From NCBI RefSeq assembly GCF_000687555.1, contig NZ_JHWJ01000002.1:372001-436000 (forward strand): a DNA stretch of 64,000 bases, in the 5' to 3' direction. The notes under the pieces were generated by a model. That model made no database searches, was not told the DNA's origin, and saw only the letters and a program-made list of their open reading frames with translations. This stretch comes from [Clostridium] aerotolerans DSM 5434. Its GTDB lineage: Bacteria > Bacillota > Clostridia > Lachnospirales > Lachnospiraceae. Positions 25,320 through 35,300 of the stretch are shown in pieces (position 1 is the first letter of the stretch; each line of letters opens with the position of its first letter). The position numbers and the translations under genes were made by a program.

Positions 25320-28217
25320 TTAATTGTGTACCCGCATGGGATGATGTTTCTTCCTTTTTCTTAAGGAGATGCCTGCGATCACGAGAAGGATCAGAACACT
25401 TCCCAATGTTATGGCTCCGCCAAGCTTTAAGCCCTGAGGCATATATTCCAGTGTGATTTCATGCGTTCCTGCTGTCATGTGCACACTTAAAAAGGTGTCA
25501 AATATTTTATAGGAATCCACTTTTTTGCCATCCAGATATATGGTCCAGCCCTTATCATAAGGAATGCTTAAGAACAAAAGACCTGCCCGGTCAGCATTCA
25601 CAGTGCCCTTAATCTGAGTATCAGACCATTTCGTAAGGGTTAAGGAATTCTTATTTAAGATATCGTAAATCGATTTAAGCCCCTCCGGACTAAAGCGATA
25701 GGCAACTGCAATCAGATCCTGCTCATTGTCTTCATTATTAATGGTGACCTTTTCTCCTGCCTTAGCAGTTCCAAGCTCCAGAAGATATCCACGGCTTACA
25801 TTATCAAAGCTCTTTGATCGTTCGCCGATAAATGCATTTACCTTTTCCACCTTTTTATTGCTGACGTAAACGTAATAATCTCCCTCTTCCTCAGGGGTAA
25901 ATGAGAAGCTGGTTCCTTTAATCTCACTCGGCACTTCTGTCAGCACAGGACTGGCTCCTAAGACCACGGAGAGATCATTTTGCACCTCTGCTGGATTAGT
26001 GAGATTCAGCTGCCAGTTATTTTCCACATCATAAGGCATCATAAAGCCCAGGGACAATGCATAATTGTTCTGGCGCAAATACATATCCTCTTCGTTAGAA
26101 AGCGGTGTAGAAATGGTATCTCCCTCTTCTGGTTCTTCTGAATAGAGGGCATATTTAACTGCAAACAGGGCATCCACTAAAGGGGTACTACCCGTAATAC
26201 TGTAGGCATTGGTGGAGCTTTCACAGCCAATCTTTTTAAAGAACTTGGATAAATCCGCGTTGGCTGTGGAGGAGAATAAGGAAACCGTAGGAAAGTGAAG
26301 CCACGCTCCGTCATTCTTTGTTTTACGGTCTACTTTTTCCACCCGGTAAAAGGTATCGTTTGGCATTAAGCTTGCAGCCAGCTTCATGGATGATTCATTG
26401 TCTTTTACATAACTGGTCCGGCTTGTGGTCGTCACACTGGTTACTGTAGTATTAACCGCAGCTTCCAGGGCTACTACGCCAAGAGCTACCAAAACAAGTA
26501 CATTACGATTGAATCCTTTCTGGTAGAGATGAATCAGCCCTGCATAAGCCCCCAGGAATAAGAGGGCCACGTAAAAGATGGAAAAATGAAAGGCATCGTC
26601 CGTAATCAGCTTCTGAGCCATTAATACAAAGATCACGGAAGCAAAGAAGGATATCACAACATGTTTCCACGGTGTCTGATGAAGGTGAGTATAAGCATGG
26701 TAGCACACAGCCAGCATGAGAAATATATAAATAAATGACTGTCTGCATGGAAGGCTGTTGGGATAATGAAATCCATGCCAGATAAAGTTTAAAATATTGA
26801 CTGAGAAACTTGCAAAAAAGAAAAGAAGGAGTGAGCACATAACAATCTTATCTTTTCTTTTAATCTTTGAACTGCCCAGATACAATAAAAAGAACATAAG
26901 AACTGCAACGCCGCAGTATATATTGGGCCAGTGGTCAAGTCCGATCTCCGTTTCCACTGCCGGCAGATGTCTGGCAATCATATCAAAGATGGAGAAATAG
27001 GAACTTATGGTCTGTGGGAAGTTAAAGTCACTGGAAGCGGTCATCTGAAGGGCATAAATCTCCGGCAGCAGGACAGCCGCGGAAAGACCTCCGGCCAAAA
27101 GAGAAAATAAGGCAAAATGACAGGCGTTAACAAAGACTTCCTTCCATGGCCGTCTTCCTTCTAAAATAAGAAGAACTACAAAATAGAAGACCATAAAAAT
27201 ACATATCATAATCGATATGTAATAATTCGATATAATTGATAAGCCAAGAGTTATACAATAGAGAAAGCATTTCTTTTCTTTTACCAGTCTCTCAAGTCCC
27301 AGCATGATGATGGGGAATAAAAGAATGCAGTCCAGCCACATAATATTCCAGCTGTAAGCTGCCATATATCCGGAAAGAGCATAAAAAATACCAAAGAATG
27401 CGATTCCAAAATCATTGGTTTTAAAGTGCTTTCTTAAATACCAGGAAAAGCTTAAACCGGAAAGACCGATCTTCAGTACGATCATATAGGTCATGAACTC
27501 AATGACCGAATTTTTCGGACAGAATATCAACAGCCAGTTTAATGGGCTTGCCAGGTAATAAGCATAAAGGGCTGCAAAATTCACACCCATTCCAATATCC
27601 CAGCTATATAAAAGACTGCCTCCATGGGTCAGCTTGTACCGGAACTCAGAAAAAAACGGCGCATACTGGTGATACATATCCGTTCTTAAAAAGCTTTCTT
27701 CCCCAAAAGGGAAAATCCCTCTCTGGGCGAATATGATGACCATAACGATCATGGGCACAAAAAAGGCAGCCAAAAGTCCATCCACAGGCCGCACCAGGGT
27801 AGTACTAGACCGTCTTTCCCTTACCAGGCCTTTCCGCTCCGGTCTCTGATCTTCATCATCCATATCCGTTTCTTCTATTATAATGTCCTCTTCCATGAAA
27901 TCCTCTGCCATATCTTCTTCATAAGTATCCTCTTCAAAAGGATCCTCTGATTCTGCCAAAGGCTTCTTCGTATCTTTTAAATCGTTTTCATTATCATCAG
28001 ATTCTGATGGACCTTCCTCATACAATTCCTCCATACCTTCCACCGGCACAAGCAAATGGATTTTGGGAGGATCTATAAGCTCTGGATCCATCTTCTGGTT
28101 GTTCTCGTTCTCTTTCAAATCTGTTTCCCCTGCTGTATTTTCTTTTTCATCTGATGTCATCTTTAGCATATTCTCAAGTTCTTTTGATATTTTCTCAATC
28201 TCGTCATCGTGTTCCAT
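25320..28217 (-). CDS. YfhO-family polytopic membrane protein (GT-C-like) with acidic N-terminal extension
   Basis: A 965-aa protein. Residues 1-140 are strongly acidic, low-complexity and probably cytoplasmic (clusters of E and D). A membrane domain of about 13 helices follows (residues 145-600), with R-T-D-M-Y-H-Q-Y-A-P-F-F near its start, the YfhO hallmark. The C-terminal extracytoplasmic part (about 600-935) is beta-rich and a last helix (about 937-957) precedes R-K-R-K-K-H. YfhO proteins are linked to glycosylation of teichoic acids and cell-wall polymers. The GtrA flippase gene lies 15 bp upstream in the same operon, supporting a lipid-linked sugar pathway. Confidence 0.87.
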   Translation of the reverse strand: MEHDDEIEKISKELENMLKMTSDEKENTAGETDLKENENNQKMDPELIDPPKIHLLVPVEGMEELYEEGPSESDDNENDLKDTKKPLAESEDPFEEDTYEEDMAEDFMEEDIIIEETDMDDEDQRPERKGLVRERRSSTTLVRPVDGLLAAFFVPMIVMVIIFAQRGIFPFGEESFLRTDMYHQYAPFFSEFRYKLTHGGSLLYSWDIGMGVNFAALYAYYLASPLNWLLIFCPKNSVIEFMTYMIVLKIGLSGLSFSWYLRKHFKTNDFGIAFFGIFYALSGYMAAYSWNIMWLDCILLFPIIMLGLERLVKEKKCFLYCITLGLSIISNYYISIMICIFMVFYFVVLLILEGRRPWKEVFVNACHFALFSLLAGGLSAAVLLPEIYALQMTASSDFNFPQTISSYFSIFDMIARHLPAVETEIGLDHWPNIYCGVAVLMFFLLYLGSSKIKRKDKIVMCSLLLFFFASFSVNILNFIWHGFHYPNSLPCRQSFIYIFLMLAVCYHAYTHLHQTPWKHVVISFFASVIFVLMAQKLITDDAFHFSIFYVALLFLGAYAGLIHLYQKGFNRNVLVLVALGVVALEAAVNTTVTSVTTTSRTSYVKDNESSMKLAASLMPNDTFYRVEKVDRKTKNDGAWLHFPTVSLFSSTANADLSKFFKKIGCESSTNAYSITGSTPLVDALFAVKYALYSEEPEEGDTISTPLSNEEDMYLRQNNYALSLGFMMPYDVENNWQLNLTNPAEVQNDLSVVLGASPVLTEVPSEIKGTSFSFTPEEEGDYYVYVSNKKVEKVNAFIGERSKSFDNVSRGYLLELGTAKAGEKVTINNEDNEQDLIAVAYRFSPEGLKSIYDILNKNSLTLTKWSDTQIKGTVNADRAGLLFLSIPYDKGWTIYLDGKKVDSYKIFDTFLSVHMTAGTHEITLEYMPQGLKLGGAITLGSVLILLVIAGISLRKRKKHHPMRVHN

Positions 28218-28232
28218 TTCATTTACCTCTCT

Positions 28233-28658
28233 TTACAGGGGTTTTTCCTCACTGCTTCGGAATATGAAAAGTTTGCTGAATACATAGTTTGCTACCACTA
28301 CTACTACGGATACCAGTACTTTACTTACATATTCATCCATATTGAGCCAGGAAACCATAATCACCATCAGAACCAATTCTATGACGCCTGATGCTGCTCT
28401 GCACGTGGTAAAGGATATGACTTCCTTTATCACAAAACTAAGATGCATGTCATAGCTTTGAAAAACAAAAATTTTATTTACAACATAGGCAAACAGAACG
28501 GATATGACCCAGGCTGCTGCTGTTGCGATTCGATAATCTACGCCGGTTTTTACCATCATGCCATAGACTACCCAGTTCACAAGGGTTGTCAAGACTCCAA
28601 ATATCAAATAAGAAATGACTTCACGGCTCATGAATTTATGCCATATTTTCTTTAACAT
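28233..28658 (-). CDS. GtrA-family membrane protein
   Basis: A 141-aa protein with four predicted helices and the GtrA pattern (Y-L-I-F-G-V-L-T-T-L-V-N-W, then W-V-I-S-V-L-F-A-Y-V-V-N-K-I-F-V-F). Such proteins help move undecaprenyl-phosphate sugars across the membrane. It precedes and is almost fused (15 bp gap) to the YfhO gene, which may use the sugar donor. Confidence 0.85.
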   Translation of the reverse strand: MLKKIWHKFMSREVISYLIFGVLTTLVNWVVYGMMVKTGVDYRIATAAAWVISVLFAYVVNKIFVFQSYDMHLSFVIKEVISFTTCRAASGVIELVLMVIMVSWLNMDEYVSKVLVSVVVVVANYVFSKLFIFRSSEEKPL

Positions 28659-28725
28659 TTCTTTTTCTCCTGTAAAATTACATTTCCTCTATTGTATTAT
28701 AGGGAAGGAAAATTGTAAAGGGAAT

Positions 28726-29727
28726 CTAGGGCTTGACTTCCAGAAAGTCTTTGGCTCCATCCGAATAGTAAACCTCGTAATCATCAGTAATAAATATCCC
28801 ATAAACATCCTCTAAGGAATTGACTAATTTAAGTCCTCCTTCCAGTCCCTGGGAAAAACAGGCGGTAGTAAGACCATCAGCGTCACCAGAAATCTTTGAT
28901 ATAATGGTAACCGATACAAGACCATTACGATAGGGGTATCCGGTCTTAGGATCTAACAGATGGTGATAATTGACCCCGTCTTTTATAAAATGACGTTCAT
29001 AAACACCGGAAGACACCACTGACATATCATTTATATTAAGAGTTTCTATGGTCTCATTCCGATCTGCAAAAGGCTTTTGAAGCCCCACTTTAAATGGTGT
29101 CCCATCTGGCTTTTCACCCACACAAAGGACATTTCCGCCTAAATTAATAATAGCACTTTTGACGCCCTGCTCTTTTAAATAATCCTTTAAACGGTCAGCA
29201 ATATATCCCTTTGCAACTCCACCAAAATCAAGAGTGGTATCCGGTGATAAAAAGGTGAGACTGTTTCCCTCCAGCTTTAAGTTCTGATAATTTACCTTTT
29301 TCACATCTTCTTTGATCTCATGTTCAGGGGGAATGACAGGATTTTGAGAGGTAAAGTCCCAAAGGGAAGACAAGGGCTCTATGGTAATATCAAAGCCTCC
29401 TCCTGATATCTTTGAAAGATATTCTGCTCTGGTAATCAGATTTTTAATATCATCCGATACGGTAATTGTCTGCTGATCCTTCGGCCTGTGATTCAGCTTG
29501 TAAACTTCGCTGCCTTCTATGGTCTTGCTTAATATATTTTCATAGGAACGGCATAATTCCAGGCAGCCGTCTAATATCTTAGGATCATCGTTATCATAGA
29601 TGGTAACGGTAACATACGTATTCAGTAAAAAACCGGATTTGCTGACAGGTTCTATCTTCCGGTCACAGCCGGATAGCAAAAACGCTGCCAATCCGGCAAT
29701 AAAAAGGAGCTTTTTCCCTTTTATCAT
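28726..29727 (-). CDS. apbE: FAD:protein FMN transferase (ApbE), lipoprotein
   Basis: A 333-aa ApbE with an N-terminal lipobox (L-L-S-G-C, residues 17-21), the central G-G-V-A-K-G-Y-I-A-D motif, N-L-G-G-N-V-L, and D-A-D-G-L-T-T-A. It attaches FMN to extracytoplasmic flavoproteins such as Rnf and Nqr subunits. It overlaps the CbiK gene by 4 bp (ATGA), so the two are coupled. Confidence 0.93.
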   Translation of the reverse strand: MIKGKKLLFIAGLAAFLLSGCDRKIEPVSKSGFLLNTYVTVTIYDNDDPKILDGCLELCRSYENILSKTIEGSEVYKLNHRPKDQQTITVSDDIKNLITRAEYLSKISGGGFDITIEPLSSLWDFTSQNPVIPPEHEIKEDVKKVNYQNLKLEGNSLTFLSPDTTLDFGGVAKGYIADRLKDYLKEQGVKSAIINLGGNVLCVGEKPDGTPFKVGLQKPFADRNETIETLNINDMSVVSSGVYERHFIKDGVNYHHLLDPKTGYPYRNGLVSVTIISKISGDADGLTTACFSQGLEGGLKLVNSLEDVYGIFITDDYEVYYSDGAKDFLEVKP

Positions 29728-30521
29728 TCCATTTCCTCCATCTTACCCTTAGCTTCCCTTGCATGATCTACCAGGATCTGGCGAACGCCATCTAATTCTC
29801 CCATGCCCTTTAACCGGCAGATTACCTCATAACCCTCTTCTTCCAACTGAGCTTTCCAGGAGTCATCCTCTTCTCCTGCCATATCGTTGTGGGCGTGGTC
29901 TCCGCATACGATCATCAGAGGCTGAAGGATAATACGGGTGGAATCTGTTTTCTTTACCTCTTCCATAATATCCTGAAACGTAGGTTCTGCCTCTACGGTT
30001 CCAATATGGTAACGGTCAAAATTCTGGCTGGAAAAAACACCTGCCAGTCGATGGTATGCTTCATTGGCAACATGCTCGGTGCCATGTCCCATAAATATGA
30101 TTTCCGTTCCAGCCTCATCATATTCCCTGGTATCCTCAATCAGCACTTTTGTCAGCCTTTCATAATCCTCTTCTAAGGTTAAAAGGGGCTGTCCACAAAT
30201 TATTTTATCAAAATGGTCCTTATATTCCTCTACAGCTGAAAGCATGCGGTCATTTTCTTCCCCGCCCATAACCAGAGTGGGTTGAACCAGCACATGGGTA
30301 TAGCCCTCCTCTTCCAACTGTAGAAGAGCTTCAGAAACTCCGTCTATTTCAATTTTATCTCTATTTTTAAGAATTCCGATAATAATCCGGCTGGTGAATG
30401 CACGGCGTATTTCAAAGTCTTTGAATTCATCTCTGATTGCCTGTTCTATGGCCTCAATGGTCTTTTTTCTGCTCTCATTATAGGTTGTACCAAAACTCAC
30501 TACTAAAACCGCTTTTTTCAT
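29724..30521 (-). CDS. cbiK: Sirohydrochlorin cobaltochelatase (CbiK type)
   Basis: A 265-aa class II chelatase-like protein with S-F-G-T-T-Y near the N-terminus, the metal and catalytic His in F-M-G-H-G-T-E-H, and G-D-H-A-H-N-D-M-A-G. It inserts cobalt in the anaerobic cobalamin pathway; members of the family also handle iron or nickel. No other cob or cbi gene is here, so the function is inferred from the family only. Coupled with ApbE by overlap. Confidence 0.85.
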   Translation of the reverse strand: MKKAVLVVSFGTTYNESRKKTIEAIEQAIRDEFKDFEIRRAFTSRIIIGILKNRDKIEIDGVSEALLQLEEEGYTHVLVQPTLVMGGEENDRMLSAVEEYKDHFDKIICGQPLLTLEEDYERLTKVLIEDTREYDEAGTEIIFMGHGTEHVANEAYHRLAGVFSSQNFDRYHIGTVEAEPTFQDIMEEVKKTDSTRIILQPLMIVCGDHAHNDMAGEEDDSWKAQLEEEGYEVICRLKGMGELDGVRQILVDHAREAKGKMEEME

Positions 30522-30596
30522 TTCATTCTCCTATATGTATATTTCCTGATTACCATATCACAGATGATTTTTACTGTCAAACTCCTTTTCACGCAC

Positions 30597-30630
30597 CGTA
30601 GGCGCAAAACCAAAAGGTCTTGCGCCTACG
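30597..30630. terminator. Perfect 11-bp hairpin after the alcohol dehydrogenase gene
   Basis: CGTAGGCGCAA / TTGCGCCTACG with a 12-nt loop. It follows the alcohol dehydrogenase gene on the minus strand. There is no good T-run beside it, so it may rather be a stability or processing hairpin. Confidence 0.5.
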
Positions 30631-30660
30631 ACTCACATTGCATTCATTTTAGGAGATTTT

Positions 30661-31851
30661 TTAGAAATCTACCTCTTTATCATAGTAACAACAAATCAAC
30701 AGTTTTTCCATCTCAGCCGGTGTAATCGGTCTTGGGTTGGAGCCGGTGCATGCATCACCTACTGCTAATTCGGCTACTGACGCTAACTTATCATTGAACT
30801 CTGCTTCGTCAATGATTCCGCCTTCATATTCCTTAATACAGGTTGGAATACTAAGCTTTTCATTCATGGAACGAATCTCAGCAATCAATGCATCAACCAG
30901 TTCTTCGTCAGTATTACCCTCTAAACCAATGAAGCGGGCAATCTCAGCATAACGTGTTGCTGCTTCGGAAACCTTTGCGTTGAACTTGATTACTTTAGGA
31001 AGATACATTGCATTTGCACAGCCATGAACAATGTGTCCACCGGAATATGCAGCCCCTGTCTTATGGGCCATGGAATGAACGATACCTAACAGTGCGTTGG
31101 AGAATGCCATACCTGCAAGGCACTGTGCATTGTGCATACGTGCACGAGCCTCTAAATCTCCATGATAGGATTTAATCAAATCATTATGTATCATCTTGAT
31201 CGCATGAAGCGCAAGAGGATCGGTATAGTCACAGTGAAGGGTAGATACATAAGCCTCTACTGCATGTGTCAAAGCATCCATACCAGTGTAAGCGGTCAGC
31301 TGCTGAGGCATTGTCTCGGCAAGGTCAGGATCGACGATCGCAACATCTGGTGTGATGTTAAAGTCTGCTAACGGATATTTAATACCCTTCTGATAATCTG
31401 TAATAACACTGAATGCCGTTACTTCGGTTGCTGTTCCGGAAGTAGACGGAATCGCACAGAACTTAGCCTTTAAACGTAAGGATGGGAAATTAAATGGGAT
31501 ACATAAATCTTCAAATGTGACATCAGGATACTCATAAAATGCCCACATTGCTTTTGCTGCATCAATTGGGGAACCGCCGCCGATTGCAACGATCCAGTCT
31601 GGTTCAAACTCGCGCATCATCTGAGCGCCTTTTAATACCGTCTCCACGCTTGGATCAGGCTCTACCCCTTCAAATAACTTTACTTCAATTCCAGCTTCCT
31701 TTAAGTAAGCCTCAACCCTGTCAAGAAATCCAAATCGTTTCATCGAACCGCCGCCAACTACCACGATTGCCTTATTTCCCTTTAAATTCTTAAGTTCTTC
31801 TAAGGCACCTTTTCCGTGATACAAGTCTCTCGGTAATGTAAATCTAGCCAT
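30661..31851 (-). CDS. Iron-containing alcohol dehydrogenase
   Basis: A 396-aa group III enzyme: Rossmann-like N-domain (V-V-V-G-G-G-S-M), G-G-G-S-P-I-D-A-A-K, T-S-G-T-A-T-E-V-T, and the metal-binding H-A-V-E-A-Y and H-S-M-A-H-K-T-G-A segments. It resembles clostridial butanol and 1,3-propanediol-type dehydrogenases. Substrate cannot be read. It lies downstream of a LysR gene on the same strand with a 114-bp gap holding a short AT palindrome; redox control via Rex or that LysR is possible. Confidence 0.92.
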   Translation of the reverse strand: MARFTLPRDLYHGKGALEELKNLKGNKAIVVVGGGSMKRFGFLDRVEAYLKEAGIEVKLFEGVEPDPSVETVLKGAQMMREFEPDWIVAIGGGSPIDAAKAMWAFYEYPDVTFEDLCIPFNFPSLRLKAKFCAIPSTSGTATEVTAFSVITDYQKGIKYPLADFNITPDVAIVDPDLAETMPQQLTAYTGMDALTHAVEAYVSTLHCDYTDPLALHAIKMIHNDLIKSYHGDLEARARMHNAQCLAGMAFSNALLGIVHSMAHKTGAAYSGGHIVHGCANAMYLPKVIKFNAKVSEAATRYAEIARFIGLEGNTDEELVDALIAEIRSMNEKLSIPTCIKEYEGGIIDEAEFNDKLASVAELAVGDACTGSNPRPITPAEMEKLLICCYYDKEVDF

Positions 31852-31965
31852 GTTATAACCCTCCTTATGAATTTCCAGTTCTTGCTATAAAAATATTGTA
31901 TTATAATTCGACAGGAAATACAAAGGTAAAAAGGTATATATCAGTATATATATATTGATATATAT

Positions 31966-32892
31966 TTAACACTCCTTGGCGGATAAAGGCTCTGAGGACT
32001 CCAGTTCTTTTAAGAATTCCTTATCCCAGGCAGTAAAGGCATATCCCTTTCTATATATGATAGAATCCTGAAATAACCGATGATTTCCGATGCATTTCCG
32101 CTCAATCAGATGATACCGCTTTAGTACCTGGTCTGGCATGGGAGATACCCACATATAGGAATCTGGATTCTCGCATAAAAGGTCGAACTGGCTTCCTCTC
32201 TCAAATACATAGATCCGCTTGGCCGGATTTTTAAGATGCGTATCCCTTTCAAAGGTCTCTTTGTTCCTGGTTACTCCGTCTCCATGGGAGATTTCAATAT
32301 AGGGTGCCAGATCTTCTGAATTTATCTCTTTCTTTTTAGCCAGAGGGTGGTGTGAGGATAAAAGAAGTCTTAAAGAAAAATCAAACAAGGGCTCCATGCT
32401 AAGGCCCTTTGTTGATGTGATCTGCCTGTAATAAGCCTCTGATGAAGACTGGTATCGGATGATCCCCAAATTGTATTCCCCTGTTTCTACATCCCTTAAG
32501 GTCTCGGCTGTATTGGTCTCCCTCAGCCAGACAGCCATGGATTCTTCCGGATCCATGGCATTTATAAATCTGGTACAGGCAAGGCTGATATAACTTGCCC
32601 TTGGCATAGAAAGAGAAAATTTCATGCCATTGATTTCATCGGGCTTATATAAGTGCTCCATTTCCTCAATCTGTACCAGAACGTTCCTTGCGTATTCCAG
32701 GAACACTCTCCCCCGTTCCGTTGGAACCACCCCTTTGGGAGTCCGTTTAAAAATAGGAGCACCAAGACTTTCTTCCAGACTTTTGATTGCCTTACTCAGA
32801 TTTGGCTGATCCATGTAAAGGTTTGCTGCTGCCTGGGTGATGGAGCCTGTTTTTTCTACTTCAACCGCATATTGTAATAGTACCGTATTCAA
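31966..32892 (-). CDS. LysR-family transcriptional regulator
   Basis: A 308-aa regulator: winged HTH (residues 1-60; S-I-T-Q-A-A-A-N-L-Y-M-D-Q-P-N-L-S-K-A-I) followed by the substrate-binding domain. TTG start at 32892 after AAAGGAGGAAGGCG. It is the last gene of the queA-ATPase-rex run and precedes the alcohol dehydrogenase, a plausible target. Effector unknown. Confidence 0.88.
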   Translation of the reverse strand: MNTVLLQYAVEVEKTGSITQAAANLYMDQPNLSKAIKSLEESLGAPIFKRTPKGVVPTERGRVFLEYARNVLVQIEEMEHLYKPDEINGMKFSLSMPRASYISLACTRFINAMDPEESMAVWLRETNTAETLRDVETGEYNLGIIRYQSSSEAYYRQITSTKGLSMEPLFDFSLRLLLSSHHPLAKKKEINSEDLAPYIEISHGDGVTRNKETFERDTHLKNPAKRIYVFERGSQFDLLCENPDSYMWVSPMPDQVLKRYHLIERKCIGNHRLFQDSIIYRKGYAFTAWDKEFLKELESSEPLSAKEC

Positions 32893-32912
32893 ACGCCTTC
32901 CTCCTTTGTATG

Positions 32913-33572
32913 CTACCTGCCTTCCTTTTCAGCTTCATAAAGATATTTAGACAGCGCCGCCAGGGAAACTGCCATATTTTCATTCTGAACCAGAACATGC
33001 CCCGGAACTTTTAGATGAATGGGCGCAAAATTCCAGATTGCCTTTACCCCTGCTGCCACCAGATGGTCACAGGCCTCCTGGGCCGCATGTGCCGGAACTG
33101 TAATAATTCCAATATGAATGTTCATTCTCTGGCAAAGATTCTCCAGCTTTCCAAAGGGAAAAATAAGCTTGCCTCCGATTTTAGTGTTCACCTTTCTTCC
33201 ATCGGAATCAAAGGCCATCACAATCTCCACCCCATACTGTTCAAACCCCCGGTAAGTCAAAAGAGCTTTTCCCAAAGAGCCTGCCCCTACTAAAACAGCC
33301 TGATTGGTGTTATGATAGCCCAGAAATTCTTCAATATCCCGGATTAGTTCCCGAATCTGATACCCCATCTTGGGCTTTCCCCCAGTTTTGGTCACCATGG
33401 CAAGGTCTTTTCGAACCTGAACCTCATTGAGCTTTAAATCAGCGGCCATTAAGGGAGCAGAAATGGTTTCTGCTTTTTCCTTCTCTTTTTGCTCCAGGTA
33501 ATGATGATAAACCGGAAGGCGCTCCAGCGTTTTTCGGGAGATTCCTCCCACCATATGTTTCTTTTCTTCCAT
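32913..33572 (-). CDS. rex: Redox-sensing transcriptional repressor Rex
   Basis: A 219-aa Rex: N-terminal winged helix (I-S-R-K-T-L-E-R-L-P-V-Y-H-H-Y-L) with V-R-K-D-L, and a C-terminal Rossmann NAD(H)-sensing domain with V-G-A-G-S-L-G-K-A-L (classically GxGxxG). NADH releases it from DNA. Start ATG 33572 (MEEKKH) fits GGGGAGGTATT better than two codons earlier. A Rex-like operator is seen before gap. Confidence 0.94.
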   Translation of the reverse strand: MEEKKHMVGGISRKTLERLPVYHHYLEQKEKEKAETISAPLMAADLKLNEVQVRKDLAMVTKTGGKPKMGYQIRELIRDIEEFLGYHNTNQAVLVGAGSLGKALLTYRGFEQYGVEIVMAFDSDGRKVNTKIGGKLIFPFGKLENLCQRMNIHIGIITVPAHAAQEACDHLVAAGVKAIWNFAPIHLKVPGHVLVQNENMAVSLAALSKYLYEAEKEGR

Positions 33573-33590
33573 AAGCAAATACCTCCCCTT

Positions 33591-35300
33591 CTAAAAACGC
33601 AGGCTGCGGCACCGGTTAAATGCTGCAAACATTTCCTGTCTTCTGGGAACCGACAGATTACCGGGATGATAACTCTTTTCTCCCAGAACATTCAGGCCTT
33701 GTAACTCCATCCGCTTCTCCAGCTCGTCCACTATCTGGACCAGCGTCTTTTTACCATCTATAAGGTGGGCCCCTGCATACTGAATCAGATACCCCAGGGC
33801 AGCAATCTGCTCAATATCTGCAATCTGTTCCACATAACGCAGATCGACTGTTTCAGAATCAAGCTTAAGACTATCCCTGCCTAACACCTTTGTTTTAGAC
33901 CGCTTTCCGTCTCCTCCCGTCTCAAGGCGGGAAGGAATACGGCTAAGATTGACAGGAGGAAACTCAAGAGACTGCATTGCTTCCCCAAACGACTTTGCAG
34001 CTTCCTTTGCTACCTTTGTAATCTCTCTTGGAACATAGGAATCCATTTGAATGACATGGTCTGCAACATGAAAATAAGCACCAGAGCTTCCTGCAACCAG
34101 TATGGTGGAAATTCCTTTTGATTCATAAAGTCCCCGAATTCTCTCAATAAATGGAGTGATAGGCTCCTGGCTTGGCTTTACTACCTGCTGCATGAGACGG
34201 TCACGTATCATAAAATTAGTTGCGCTGGTATCTTCATCAATTAGAAATACATGTGCCCCTGCTTCCATGGCCTCCACCATGGAAGCCGCCTGAGATGTGC
34301 TTCCGCTGGCATCCTCAGTAGAAAATCTGCTGGTATCTTTCCCATTGGGCAAATGGTTGATGAATCCGGAGATATCTACCTTTCTTACGCTTCTTCCATC
34401 CTCTGCCCGAAGCTTAACAGCGGAGGAATCTGTAATGACAAATTCCCTGCCATCTCCGGCAATGTGTGGATACACTCCTTTTTCAAGTGCCTCTAAAAGT
34501 GTGGATTTTCCATGATATCCGCCTCCAACAATAAGAGTCACTCCTTTTGGTATTCCCATTCCCTTTATGGCTCCTCTGTGAGGAAGAACAATCTCCACCT
34601 CCATGGAGGACGGAGATTGAAATGGTACTGCTTTTGCCATTGGTCGATTGGATATCCCTGACTGTCTGGGAAGAATGGCACCATTGGCAACAAATGCAAT
34701 AAGACCAAGGTCAGATAACTTGCATTTTAAGGCTTCCTGGTCTTCGGAAAGCTCGATTACCGATGTTATCCCTGCCTTTTCCTCCTGGTTATAAGCGTCG
34801 TAAAAACAGACCTTTAAAATACATGCTGGCAGAAAATCAAACAGAATCTTAATAAGCTCTTCCGACCGTATGGATCTTCCATTGGCAGGAAATCCTGCTT
34901 CAAGGCGAAAAGTCAGACTGCCATTGATTCCATCCACCTGACAGGCGGTCCGTTCTAAAATCTCCTGTCCAGGACGACTGATTGATAATAGCCCGCTTTT
35001 TCCAGATCCCTTTGCCTGAAAGGAGTATGGCTCCAGCATTTTTCCAAAACGTCTTAACAGCTCGTCAGAAAGAGCAATTCTTTTATGTTTCAAATTATAA
35101 GTATCAGCTGGGAATGCTGCTTTTTTACCCTGTACCTGTATGCTGATCCGTGAGGGGGAGGCAAAAGGATCCCCCTGTACATGGTCAATGGATAACACAT
35201 AGCCAGGAAACTGATATTCTCCTTTTGCCCCTTTATAAGCAGGATATCCTTTTCCGTCTATGGAACGGAGAAATTGCTTTAAATCCCCGGAAGTCTTCAT
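33591..35300 (-). CDS. Predicted ATPase of the ABC class
   Basis: A 569-aa protein of the ABC-class ATPase family (COG3044-type). It has P-loop [10 protein letters not shown] (about residue 255-264), a Walker B-like [13 protein letters not shown] and the conserved V-A-G-S-S-G-A-Y. There is no membrane domain, so it is not a transporter. Function unknown; the gene overlaps queA by 4 bp and is followed by rex. Confidence 0.88.
   Translation of the reverse strand: MKTSGDLKQFLRSIDGKGYPAYKGAKGEYQFPGYVLSIDHVQGDPFASPSRISIQVQGKKAAFPADTYNLKHKRIALSDELLRRFGKMLEPYSFQAKGSGKSGLLSISRPGQEILERTACQVDGINGSLTFRLEAGFPANGRSIRSEELIKILFDFLPACILKVCFYDAYNQEEKAGITSVIELSEDQEALKCKLSDLGLIAFVANGAILPRQSGISNRPMAKAVPFQSPSSMEVEIVLPHRGAIKGMGIPKGVTLIVGGGYHGKSTLLEALEKGVYPHIAGDGREFVITDSSAVKLRAEDGRSVRKVDISGFINHLPNGKDTSRFSTEDASGSTSQAASMVEAMEAGAHVFLIDEDTSATNFMIRDRLMQQVVKPSQEPITPFIERIRGLYESKGISTILVAGSSGAYFHVADHVIQMDSYVPREITKVAKEAAKSFGEAMQSLEFPPVNLSRIPSRLETGGDGKRSKTKVLGRDSLKLDSETVDLRYVEQIADIEQIAALGYLIQYAGAHLIDGKKTLVQIVDELEKRMELQGLNVLGEKSYHPGNLSVPRRQEMFAAFNRCRSLRF

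Noticed and set aside
31925-31970. TATATATCA...TGATATATA palindrome upstream of the alcohol dehydrogenase gene as a regulator site
   Set aside because: It is almost pure AT and could be chance; no T-N11-A LysR motif or Rex consensus is convincing there.
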